DNA from: an uncultured Muribaculaceae bacterium
Lineage (GTDB): Bacteria; Bacteroidota; Bacteroidia; Bacteroidales; Muribaculaceae
Direction of reading: 5' to 3'
DNA: 64,000 nucleotides
Assembly: GCA_910578075.1 (NCBI GenBank)
Contig: CAJTPK010000001.1
Span: 51,867 to 115,866, forward strand
Below, piece after piece: positions 16,848-24,651 of the stretch. Made by a program: the position numbers and the translations under genes. Every line of letters starts with the position of its first letter. Within the stretch, counting starts at the first letter, position 1. Under the pieces are notes generated by a model, which made no database searches, was not told the DNA's origin, and saw nothing but the letters and a program-made list of their open reading frames with translations.

Positions 16848-18527
16848 ATGGCAATTTTAGATTGGGTTGTGATCGGCTTGTTTGCCGTTGCCCTGATAAT
16901 GATTATTGTATGGGTGTCACGCCAGAAGCAAAGCACAGCCTCTGATTACTTCCTCGGAGGTAAAGATGCGACATGGATTGCTATCGGTGCATCTATTTTC
17001 GCATCCAATATCGGATCAGAGCATCTGATAGGTCTTGCCGGAGCCGGAGCTTCAAGCGGTATGGCTATGGCTCACTGGGAGATTCAAGGATGGATGATTC
17101 TTCTTCTCGGATGGGTTTTCGTTCCGTTCTATACACGTTCGATGGTTTATACCATGCCGGAATTCCTTGAACGTAGATATAACGGTGCTTCCCGTACAAT
17201 CCTGTCGTTGATTTCTCTTATCAGCTATGTGCTTACAAAAGTGGCGGTGACTGTATACGCAGGTGGTCTTGTTTTCCAGCAGGTGTTTGGTATAGATACG
17301 CTATGGGGAATAGATTTCTTCTGGATTGCGGCAATCGGACTGGTGCTCATTACGGCATTATATACAATATTCGGAGGTATGAAATCAGTGCTTTACACTT
17401 CGGTTCTTCAGACTCCGATACTTTTGCTCGGTTCCCTGATTATTCTTGTTCTCGGACTCCGCGAACTTGGCGGTTGGGATGAAATGATGCGCATATGCTC
17501 AGCAGTTGAGGTCAATGAATATGGCGATTCGATGACAAACCTTATACGTAGCAATGAAGATGCAAACTATCCTTGGCTTGGTGCATTGATCGGATCAGCC
17601 GTTATCGGCTTCTGGTATTGGTGTACAGACCAGTTCATTGTTCAGCGTGTGCTTTCAGGTAAGAATGAGAAAGAGGCTCGTCGTGGTACAATATTCGGAG
17701 CTTATCTGAAACTGCTGCCTGTTTTCCTTTTCCTGATTCCCGGAATGATTGCATTTGCCCTTCATCAGAAGACCGGAGCTTTCCTTCCTCTTACTGAAAC
17801 CGGTATCAATTCAGATGCAGCCTTCCCGACACTCGTGGCAAAACTTCTCCCGGCCGGTGTGAAAGGTCTTATCGTATGCGGTATCCTTGCTGCTTTGATG
17901 TCTTCTCTGGCATCACTGTTCAACTCATCTTCCGCACTGTTCACCATTGACTTCTATCAGCGTTTCCATCCGAACACAGATCCGAAGAAACTCGTTAGAA
18001 TCGGACAGATAGCAACAGTTGTAATAGTCTTCCTCGGTATCATCTGGATTCCGGTAATGCGGTCAATGGGAGATGTCCTTTATAATTATCTTCAGGAAGT
18101 ACAGTCTGTCCTTGCGCCTGGTATTGCTGCCGCATTCCTTATGGGTATAGTATGGAAGCGGGCATCTGCACAAGGTGGCATGTGGGGACTCATTGCGGGT
18201 CTTGTAATCGGTTTGACAAGACTTAGCGCCAAGATATGGTACGACTTTAATCCGGTAGAAGGTGAACACAGCTGGTTCCAGTATATGTTCTATGATTGCA
18301 ACTGGTTGTTCTTCTGCGGATGGATGTTGTTATTCTGTCTCGCCGTAGTCTTTGTGGTATCGTTGTTTACAAAAGCTCCCGATGCAAACAAAATACAGGG
18401 TCTTGTGTTTGGCACATCCACACCTGAGCAGCGTCTTGCAACACGTCAGAGCTGGAATGCATGGGATATTGTCAATACCATAATCATTCTCGGTATCACA
18501 GCAGCGTTCTACATATATTTCTGGTAA
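16848..18527 (+). CDS. Sodium/solute symporter family sugar transporter
   Basis: 559 residues of the SSS/SGLT family with about 14 membrane helices. Family landmarks: SDYFLGGKDATWIAIGASIFASNIGSEH-type N-terminal stretch, the GIS/ANxGS substrate region, GFWYWCTDQFIVQR in the middle, and LFNSSSALFTIDFYQR near the second sodium site. Members of this branch import glucose, galactose or arabinose with Na+. Sitting between a mutarotase and AraR, it is most likely the L-arabinose importer, matching the gene order known from Bacteroides thetaiotaomicron. Confidence 0.9.
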   Translation: MAILDWVVIGLFAVALIMIIVWVSRQKQSTASDYFLGGKDATWIAIGASIFASNIGSEHLIGLAGAGASSGMAMAHWEIQGWMILLLGWVFVPFYTRSMVYTMPEFLERRYNGASRTILSLISLISYVLTKVAVTVYAGGLVFQQVFGIDTLWGIDFFWIAAIGLVLITALYTIFGGMKSVLYTSVLQTPILLLGSLIILVLGLRELGGWDEMMRICSAVEVNEYGDSMTNLIRSNEDANYPWLGALIGSAVIGFWYWCTDQFIVQRVLSGKNEKEARRGTIFGAYLKLLPVFLFLIPGMIAFALHQKTGAFLPLTETGINSDAAFPTLVAKLLPAGVKGLIVCGILAALMSSLASLFNSSSALFTIDFYQRFHPNTDPKKLVRIGQIATVVIVFLGIIWIPVMRSMGDVLYNYLQEVQSVLAPGIAAAFLMGIVWKRASAQGGMWGLIAGLVIGLTRLSAKIWYDFNPVEGEHSWFQYMFYDCNWLFFCGWMLLFCLAVVFVVSLFTKAPDANKIQGLVFGTSTPEQRLATRQSWNAWDIVNTIIILGITAAFYIYFW

Positions 18528-18573
18528 TATAAAATGACATTGAAGTATCATAATATTCCATATCAGGGTTTCG

Positions 18574-19260
18574 ATGGTACAAGACAATTGTAATTACTAT
18601 AAGCAGCACGATCGAATATATCTTAGTGTCGACTGCATTGTATTCGGCTTGTGTGAGGGGAGCTTAAAGCTCCTTCTCATCAAGCGCGATTTTGCCCCGC
18701 ATAAGGGTGAGTGGTCATTAATGGGAGGTTTTGTCAATAAAGATGAGAGTGTGGATGATGCCGCGCGACGTGTATTGAAAGATCTCACCGGACTTGACGG
18801 AGTATACATGCATCAAATCGGCACATTTGGGGAAGTTGACCGGGATCCCGGTGAAAGGGTAGTTTCGGTAGCCTATTCCGCTTTATTAAATTTCCCTGAC
18901 ATTGACCATGAGATTCTCATGGCACACAACGCCCATTGGGTTGATTTTAACCAGATTCCTCATCTTTGTCTTGACCATGACGCGATGATTAGAAAAGCAA
19001 TAAGAAAGATTCAGATGAAGTTTAGAACTGAACCGATCGCTTTTCAATTGTTGCCCCCTCGATTTACTCTCACCCAGATGCAGTCACTTTATGAGTCACT
19101 ACTCGGTATAAAGATTGATAAACGAAACTTCCGGCGCCGGGCGCTTGAGAATAAGTGTATTGTCTCTACCGACATGGTTGACAAGGAGTCTTCGCGCAGG
19201 GGTGCAAGGCTATATGAATATAGTGATAGCTTCAATGATGTCACAAATTTTAAAATTTAA
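18574..19260 (+). CDS. araR: Nudix-type transcriptional regulator AraR
   Basis: 228 residues: an N-terminal Nudix fold (about 12-145) and a C-terminal winged helix (about 150-228). The Nudix box begins normally (GGFVNKDES) but where active enzymes have REUxEE this protein has RVLKDL, so the metal-binding glutamates are gone and it should bind rather than cleave its ligand. Proteins of this kind are the arabinose-responsive regulator AraR in Bacteroides, and the neighbouring araD-araA-araB genes support that role. It is known to be a repressor-type sensor relieved by L-arabinose. Candidate palindromic targets lie at 19261-19281 and 20022-20042. Confidence 0.88.
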   Translation: MVQDNCNYYKQHDRIYLSVDCIVFGLCEGSLKLLLIKRDFAPHKGEWSLMGGFVNKDESVDDAARRVLKDLTGLDGVYMHQIGTFGEVDRDPGERVVSVAYSALLNFPDIDHEILMAHNAHWVDFNQIPHLCLDHDAMIRKAIRKIQMKFRTEPIAFQLLPPRFTLTQMQSLYESLLGIKIDKRNFRRRALENKCIVSTDMVDKESSRRGARLYEYSDSFNDVTNFKI

Positions 19261-19281
19261 AACTATTTGAATAAAATAGTT
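19261..19281. promoter_or_regulatory. 21-bp palindrome before araD, candidate AraR operator
   Basis: Starts on the base after the araR stop. Arms AACTATTT (19261-19268) and AAATAGTT (19274-19281) are perfect complements. It matches the palindrome at 20022-20042 in length, centre and 13 of 21 positions. It could alternatively act as a weak A/U hairpin in the mRNA. Confidence 0.4.
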
Positions 19282-19312
19282 ATTAGAGATTATCTCATAA
19301 ATCATCCTCCTT

Positions 19313-20005
19313 ATGCTTGAAGAATTAAAAGAAAAAGTATTCAAGGCAAATCTTGATCTTGTCAAACACGGTCTGGTAATATTTACCTGGGGAAATGTGT
19401 CCGGTATCGACCGCGACAAAAAACTTGTTGTAATTAAACCGAGTGGTGTCAGCTACGATACAATGACAGCCGATGATATGGTAGTCGTAGATCTCAATAC
19501 GGGTAATGTCGTTGAAGGTTCGCTAAAGCCATCTTCCGATACACCGACACATCTTGCGCTTTACCGGGCGTTCCCTGAGATTGGGGGTGTGGTTCATACT
19601 CACTCTACATACGCAACAGCGTGGGCTCAGGCGGGTATTGATCTCCCCAATATAGGTACAACACATGCTGATTACTTCCATGATGCAGTGCCATGCACTC
19701 GCGATATGACGGAATCAGAGGTTAAAGGAGATTATGAACTTGAGACAGGAAATGTAATCATTGAGCGTTTCGAGGGATTAAATCCTGTTCATACTCCCGG
19801 TGTTTTAGTAAAAAATCATGGTCCATTCGCATGGGGCACGGATCCTGCCGATGCAGTTCATAACGCTGTTGTTTTGGAGCAGATTGCCAAGATGGCAAGC
19901 ATCGCGTATACTGTGAATCCAAACCTCACAATGAATCCTCTGCTTGTTGAGAAACATTTCTCACGTAAGCATGGACCTAATGCATATTACGGACAGGGGA
20001 ATTAA
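19313..20005 (+). CDS. araD: L-ribulose-5-phosphate 4-epimerase
   Basis: 230 residues, the normal AraD length, in the class II aldolase/epimerase fold. Zn2+ ligands are visible as the two His in VVHTHSTYATAWAQAG and the His in VKNHGPFAWG; GNVSGID and SSDTPTH form the phosphate and substrate side. It turns L-ribulose 5-phosphate into D-xylulose 5-phosphate, the last step that brings arabinose into the pentose phosphate pathway. Followed by araA after a 90-base gap containing a hairpin. Confidence 0.95.
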   Translation: MLEELKEKVFKANLDLVKHGLVIFTWGNVSGIDRDKKLVVIKPSGVSYDTMTADDMVVVDLNTGNVVEGSLKPSSDTPTHLALYRAFPEIGGVVHTHSTYATAWAQAGIDLPNIGTTHADYFHDAVPCTRDMTESEVKGDYELETGNVIIERFEGLNPVHTPGVLVKNHGPFAWGTDPADAVHNAVVLEQIAKMASIAYTVNPNLTMNPLLVEKHFSRKHGPNAYYGQGN

Positions 20006-20009
20006 TTTA

Positions 20010-20055
20010 AAGCTGTCTTAACACAATTTGGAATATATTGTGATTCAAACAGCTT
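20010..20055 (+). other. Intercistronic hairpin between araD and araA
   Basis: Two nested stems: AAGCTGT/ACAGCTT (20010-20016 with 20049-20055) and, inside an internal loop, CACAAT/ATTGTG (20022-20027 with 20037-20042) closing a 9-base loop. The outer flanks are A/T-rich and no T run follows directly. It may protect or process the mRNA, or cause partial termination, and it contains the candidate AraR site. Confidence 0.6.
20022..20042. promoter_or_regulatory. 21-bp palindrome before araA, candidate AraR operator
   Basis: Imperfect palindrome with arms CACAAT and ATTGTG and the same centre geometry as the site at 19261-19281. It lies 53 bases before the araA start. Binding by AraR is inference from repetition within the operon. 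Confidence 0.4.
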
Positions 20056-20095
20056 AATTAAAACGTTTTATAATAATATCTAATAATTAAATAAG

Positions 20096-21631
20096 ATGGA
20101 AATTTTTGATCAGTATGAAATATGGTGGGTAACAGGTGCACAGCTTCTATATGGTGGTGATGCTGTGGTTAAAGTTGACTCTCACTCCCAGGAGATGGTG
20201 GAAGGTTTGAATAAATCAGGAGTCCTTCCCGTAAAAGTGGTTTACAAGGGAACTGCCAACTCTTCGAAGGAAGTCAGCGATATCATGAAAGCTGCCAATA
20301 ATGATCCCAAATGTGCCGGTGTTATAACGTGGATGCACACATTCTCTCCTGCAAAGATGTGGATACATGGTCTTCAGCTTCTTAATAAACCTCTTTTGCA
20401 TTTCCACACTCAATATAATGCAGAGATACCATGGAATGAAATTGACATGGATTTCATGAACCTAAACCAGAGCGCGCATGGTGACAGAGAGTTTGGACAT
20501 ATTTGCACTCGTATGCGTCTGCGCCGTAAAGTTGTAGTTGGTCATTGGACAGATAAAGAAGTTCTTAAGAAAATTGCTGTGTGGGAGCGCGTGGCTGTTG
20601 CTTGGGCAGATTCTCAGGATATGCTGATTATCCGTTTCGGCGACCAGATGAATAATGTTGCTGTTACAGACGGTGATAAGGTAGAAGCTGAACAGCGTCT
20701 CGGATACCACGTGGATTACTGTCCGGTAAGCGAACTTATGGAATATCATAAGAAAATCAAAGATGAAGATATTCTTAAGCTTGTTAATGAATATTTCAAA
20801 CTATATGAGCACAAGCATGAAATGGAAATCCCTGCTTCTGATGATTACAAGTCAGTATGGAATGCAGCTCATGCTGAGCTCACATTAAGAGCTATTCTCA
20901 AGGATAAAGGAGCTAAAGGATTTACAACAAATTTTGATGACCTCGGCACTGCGGATATAAATGATCCTAAATTTGTCGGATTCGATCAGATCCCCGGACT
21001 TGCTTCTCAGAGACTGATGGCTGAAGGATACGGATTTGGTGCTGAGGGAGACTGGAAGTCAGCTGCCCTTTATCGTTCAGTCTGGGTTATGTCTGAAGGT
21101 AAGGCATGTTCGTTCCTCGAAGACTACACACTTAATTTCAATGGTAAGGAAAGTGCGATTCTTCAGGCTCACATGCTTGAGGTTTGCCCGCTTATTGCAG
21201 ATGAGCGTCCACGTCTTGAGGTTCACTTCCTCGGTATTGGCATTCGCAAGGCGCAGACAGCGAGACTTGTATTCACATCACGTCCTGGTGCCGGCTGCAC
21301 CGCAACAGTAGTTGATCTCGGCAACCGTTTCCGCCTGATAGTAAACGATGTTGAGTGTGTTAAATCAAAACCGATGCCAAATCTTCCTGTTGCTTCCGCT
21401 CTTTGGAAACCAATGCCTGATTTCGAGACAGGTGCGGGAGCATGGATTCTTGCCGGTGGCACTCACCATTCTTGTTTCTCATATAATCTTTCACAGGAAT
21501 ATTGGGAGGATTATGCGGAGATTGCCGGAATTGAGATGGCTGTAATAGATAAGGATACCACTATCCCGGAATTCAAGAATACACTCCGTTGGAACGAGGT
21601 TTATTACATGCTTAATAAGTCTCTCTGCTAA
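20096..21631 (+). CDS. araA: L-arabinose isomerase
   Basis: 511 residues, close to the usual 500. It opens with the family start EIWWVTGAQLLYG, and the metal ligands are recognisable as Glu in GAEGDWKSAALYRS, Glu in FLEDYTLNF, His in AHMLEVCP and the His pair in GGTHHSCFSYN. The Mn2+-dependent enzyme converts L-arabinose to L-ribulose in the cytoplasm. Next gene is araB after 11 bases. Confidence 0.97.
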   Translation: MEIFDQYEIWWVTGAQLLYGGDAVVKVDSHSQEMVEGLNKSGVLPVKVVYKGTANSSKEVSDIMKAANNDPKCAGVITWMHTFSPAKMWIHGLQLLNKPLLHFHTQYNAEIPWNEIDMDFMNLNQSAHGDREFGHICTRMRLRRKVVVGHWTDKEVLKKIAVWERVAVAWADSQDMLIIRFGDQMNNVAVTDGDKVEAEQRLGYHVDYCPVSELMEYHKKIKDEDILKLVNEYFKLYEHKHEMEIPASDDYKSVWNAAHAELTLRAILKDKGAKGFTTNFDDLGTADINDPKFVGFDQIPGLASQRLMAEGYGFGAEGDWKSAALYRSVWVMSEGKACSFLEDYTLNFNGKESAILQAHMLEVCPLIADERPRLEVHFLGIGIRKAQTARLVFTSRPGAGCTATVVDLGNRFRLIVNDVECVKSKPMPNLPVASALWKPMPDFETGAGAWILAGGTHHSCFSYNLSQEYWEDYAEIAGIEMAVIDKDTTIPEFKNTLRWNEVYYMLNKSLC

Positions 21632-21642
21632 TCCCGGTTCAT

Positions 21643-23235
21643 ATGGATGCAAAGGAAACAATACGTTCTGGTAAGGCCGTGCTCGGAATCGAGCTCGGCT
21701 CAACCAGAATCAAGGCTGTCCTTATTGATGAGGGCAACAGACCAATAGCCCAGGGTGCTCATGAGTGGGAGAATCAACTCGTTGATAATTTATGGACATA
21801 TAGTATTGATGCCATATGGTTCGGGGTTGAAGACTGCTATCGTGATCTTCGTGCGCAGGTTAAAGAGAAATATGATGTTGAGATCGAGAGTCTGGCAGCG
21901 ATAGGTGTCAGCGCGATGATGCATGGTTATATGCCATTTGATAAAAATGGTAAAATTCTTGTACCTTTCAGGACGTGGAGAAACACGAATACAGGAGAAT
22001 CCGCAGCTGAGTTATCAAAGTTGTTTAATTACAACATACCTCTCAGATGGAGCATATCTCATTTGTATCAGGCAATACTCAACAAAGAGGAGCATGTCGG
22101 TGAAATAGAATTCCTCACTACTCTTGCCGGTTATATCCATTGGCAATTGACCGGAGAAAAGGTTCTTGGAATCGGTGATGCATCAGGAATGCTTCCAGTT
22201 GATCCTGATACTAAAAATTATTCCTCTAAAATGATCAGCCAGTTCGATGAGCTTGTGAAGCCATATGGTTTCAACTGGAAGTTGGAGGATATTCTTCCCA
22301 AGTGTCTTGTCGCAGGTGAGAATGCAGGAAAACTTACTGAAGAAGGAGCGAGAAGGCTTGATATTTCCGGAAATCTAAAGCCAGGTGTGCCGGTGTGCCC
22401 ACCGGAAGGTGATGCAGGAACCGGTATGGTTGCAACTAACGCTGTAAAACAGCGCACCGGTAATGTTTCTGCCGGAACATCGTCATTTTCAATGATCGTA
22501 GTAGAGAAGGAACTCTCCCGTCCATATGAAATGATCGATATGGTAACCACTCCTGACGGATCCCTTGTAGCCATGGTTCATTGCAACAATTGCACATCTG
22601 ATTTGAATGCATGGATAGGAATCTTCCGTGAGTTCCAGGAGATGATGGGAATGCCTGTCGATATAAATGAGTTATATGGTAAACTTTACAATCATGCTCT
22701 GACAGGAGATACTGACTGTGGAGGTCTGCTGTCATATAATTATTTCTCAGGAGAGCCCGTCACCGGTCTTAATGAAGGGCGTCCACTCTTTATCCGTTCA
22801 GTTAGTGACAAATTTAATCTTGCTAATTTTGTAAGATCCCATTTGTTTGGAGCGGTAAGCGTGCTTAAGATTGGAAATGATATCCTATTTAATGAAGAAA
22901 AGATCAAAGTGGATCGTATCACCGGTCATGGCGGCTTATTCAAAACCAAAGGAGTAGGACAACGTATTCTTGCTGCTGCCTTGAATTCTCCGATCTCTGT
23001 GATGGAGACAGCAGGAGAGGGTGGTGCCTGGGGTATGGCTCTTCTTGCATCTTATCTTGTAAATAATGAGGATGAACGCTCATTACCTGATTATCTCGAC
23101 ACGATAGTGTTCGGTGGCAATGTCGGCAACAGTGTTTCCCCGACAGAGGAAGAGGTTGCCGGATTCAATGAATACATCAAGAATTATATAGCTTGTCTTC
23201 CTGTTGAACAGGCAGCTGTTGATTATAAGAAATAG
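21643..23235 (+). CDS. araB: FGGY-family carbohydrate kinase, L-ribulokinase
   Basis: 530 residues with the two-domain FGGY kinase fold. The ATP-site start GIELGSTRIKAVLIDEG, the GVSAMMHGY region and the C-terminal GEGGAWGMALLASYL are plain. By sequence it is nearer to the xylulokinase-like branch than to enterobacterial AraB, but its place after araA in an otherwise complete pathway makes ribulokinase the sensible function, as in Bacteroides. It phosphorylates L-ribulose for AraD. A terminator lies 88 bases after its stop. Confidence 0.88.
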   Translation: MDAKETIRSGKAVLGIELGSTRIKAVLIDEGNRPIAQGAHEWENQLVDNLWTYSIDAIWFGVEDCYRDLRAQVKEKYDVEIESLAAIGVSAMMHGYMPFDKNGKILVPFRTWRNTNTGESAAELSKLFNYNIPLRWSISHLYQAILNKEEHVGEIEFLTTLAGYIHWQLTGEKVLGIGDASGMLPVDPDTKNYSSKMISQFDELVKPYGFNWKLEDILPKCLVAGENAGKLTEEGARRLDISGNLKPGVPVCPPEGDAGTGMVATNAVKQRTGNVSAGTSSFSMIVVEKELSRPYEMIDMVTTPDGSLVAMVHCNNCTSDLNAWIGIFREFQEMMGMPVDINELYGKLYNHALTGDTDCGGLLSYNYFSGEPVTGLNEGRPLFIRSVSDKFNLANFVRSHLFGAVSVLKIGNDILFNEEKIKVDRITGHGGLFKTKGVGQRILAAALNSPISVMETAGEGGAWGMALLASYLVNNEDERSLPDYLDTIVFGGNVGNSVSPTEEEVAGFNEYIKNYIACLPVEQAAVDYKK

Positions 23236-23323
23236 AATCGATCCTATGACTTAGAGTCCGCCCCTAAAGCTAAATTTTTTATGAGACGGACTATTAACAG
23301 ACAGATAATCTTTACTTGTTACA

Positions 23324-23360
23324 TTAAGGGGAAAGGCAAAAGTCTTTCCCCTTAATTTTT
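23324..23360 (+). terminator. Terminator after the arabinose operon
   Basis: Perfect 12-bp stem (TTAAGGGGAAAG at 23324-23335 with 23344-23355), 8-base loop, then TTTTT. An additional 6-bp inverted repeat, AGTCCG/CGGACT, lies upstream at 23255-23292. Confidence 0.93.
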
Positions 23361-23370
23361 GAGCACAATT

Positions 23371-23402
23371 TTTGCTTAATCTATGAGTAATTAGTAAATT
23401 TG
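23371..23402 (+). promoter_or_regulatory. Strong promoter for ddl, giving an almost leaderless mRNA
   Basis: TTTG at 23371-23374, 20 bases, then TAAATTTG at 23395-23402: a perfect Bacteroidetes promoter. The ddl ATG is at 23407, about where transcription should start. Confidence 0.8.
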
Positions 23403-23406
23403 CAAC

Positions 23407-24603
23407 ATGAAAACGAATGTAGCAGTATTTTTCGGAGGACGTTCTGTTGAACATGAAATCTCCGTTATTTCGGCCTTGCAGGCAATTAATGCTTTCGACA
23501 AAGAGAAATATAATATAATCCCTGTGTATATATCAAAACAGGGAAGATGGTATACAGGTGATAATCTTTTGGATATACGTAATTACCGCGACTTAAAGAA
23601 AGTTGTGGAGAATGCGGAAGAGGTGTTTATGCGCCCTGAGTATGGAGATTACAACCTGTACAAGGTCAACATAGGCATGTTTTCCAAGCGTAATCCTGTT
23701 GTTGCAGAATTGCATGTGGTTGTTCCTGTTCTTCATGGAACAAATGGCGAGGATGGTATTTTCGAAGGAGTTCTTGAGACAATAGGAATTCCATTCGCCG
23801 GATGTAATACTCTTTCAAGTGCCAATGGTATGGATAAGATCACCATGAAGATGATTTTGAAAGAATCCGGAGTGCCAGTGGTCGACTATGTATGGTTTAC
23901 AGATCACGAATGGTTATCATCGAAAGATGACATAATCAATAAAATTGAAAACAAGCTGGGGTATCCGGTAATTGTAAAACCTGCGAATCTCGGCTCAAGT
24001 GTCGGTATTGGCAAGGCTTCCGACCGTAGAGAACTGATTGCAAAGATTGATAATGCCGAGAAATTTTCACAGCGCATAATCGTTGAGCATATGATTGAGC
24101 AGCTAAAAGAGATAAACTGCTCGGTTCTCGGTGATGCAGACGAACATCAGTCTTCGGTATGCGAAGAACCAATTAAAACCGGAGATTTCCTTTCATATGA
24201 GGATAAATATATGGGGGGATCGAAGACTACAGCCGGTATGCAGGCAAGCGACAAACGTATCCCTGCCGATCTTCCCGTTGAAATGAGTGAGAGAATTCAA
24301 AAAATGGCCGGTGAGACATTCCGTGTTCTTTCATGTCATGGTGTCAGCCGTGTGGATGTTATGGTCGATGAAAAAGACAATAGCATTTATGTCAATGAGA
24401 TAAATACAATACCTGGGTCACTGTCATTCTATCTGTGGGAGGCATCAGGAATTTCATTCTCTCAACTAATGGATAAACTGGTGCAGCTTGCTTTAAAACG
24501 CAAGCGTGCTATTGACCGCAAGACCTTTACATATGACCAAAATATATTTTCACTCGGAGGTGGAGTGAAGGGTGCAAAAGGTTCAAAAGGTGCAAAATTC
24601 TAA
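23407..24603 (+). CDS. ddl: D-alanine--D-alanine ligase
   Basis: 398 residues, longer than many Ddl proteins (300-370). The ATP-grasp ligase is clear from the extreme N-terminal FFGGRSVEHEIS, VLHGTNGEDGIFEG, KPANLGSSVGIGK and the C-terminal VNEINTIPGS. It joins two D-alanines for peptidoglycan precursors. GGRS falls so close to the first Met that the start cannot lie further downstream. The last residues are an odd Gly-Ala/Ser-Lys tail encoded by three 9-base repeats (24571-24597). First gene of a probable ddl-ileS-lspA-DUF4296 operon; ileS begins 48 bases on. Confidence 0.95.
   Translation: MKTNVAVFFGGRSVEHEISVISALQAINAFDKEKYNIIPVYISKQGRWYTGDNLLDIRNYRDLKKVVENAEEVFMRPEYGDYNLYKVNIGMFSKRNPVVAELHVVVPVLHGTNGEDGIFEGVLETIGIPFAGCNTLSSANGMDKITMKMILKESGVPVVDYVWFTDHEWLSSKDDIINKIENKLGYPVIVKPANLGSSVGIGKASDRRELIAKIDNAEKFSQRIIVEHMIEQLKEINCSVLGDADEHQSSVCEEPIKTGDFLSYEDKYMGGSKTTAGMQASDKRIPADLPVEMSERIQKMAGETFRVLSCHGVSRVDVMVDEKDNSIYVNEINTIPGSLSFYLWEASGISFSQLMDKLVQLALKRKRAIDRKTFTYDQNIFSLGGGVKGAKGSKGAKF
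24571..24597 (+). repeat. Three tandem 9-base units at the ddl 3' end
   Basis: GGTGCAAAA, GGTTCAAAA, GGTGCAAAA at 24571, 24580 and 24589, in frame, coding Gly-Ala-Lys, Gly-Ser-Lys, Gly-Ala-Lys just before the stop. Copy number could vary between strains. Confidence 0.85.
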
Positions 24604-24651
24604 ATCGCCTTTTATCTACACAAATTTTAAACTCAAATTCGCAACCAACAG

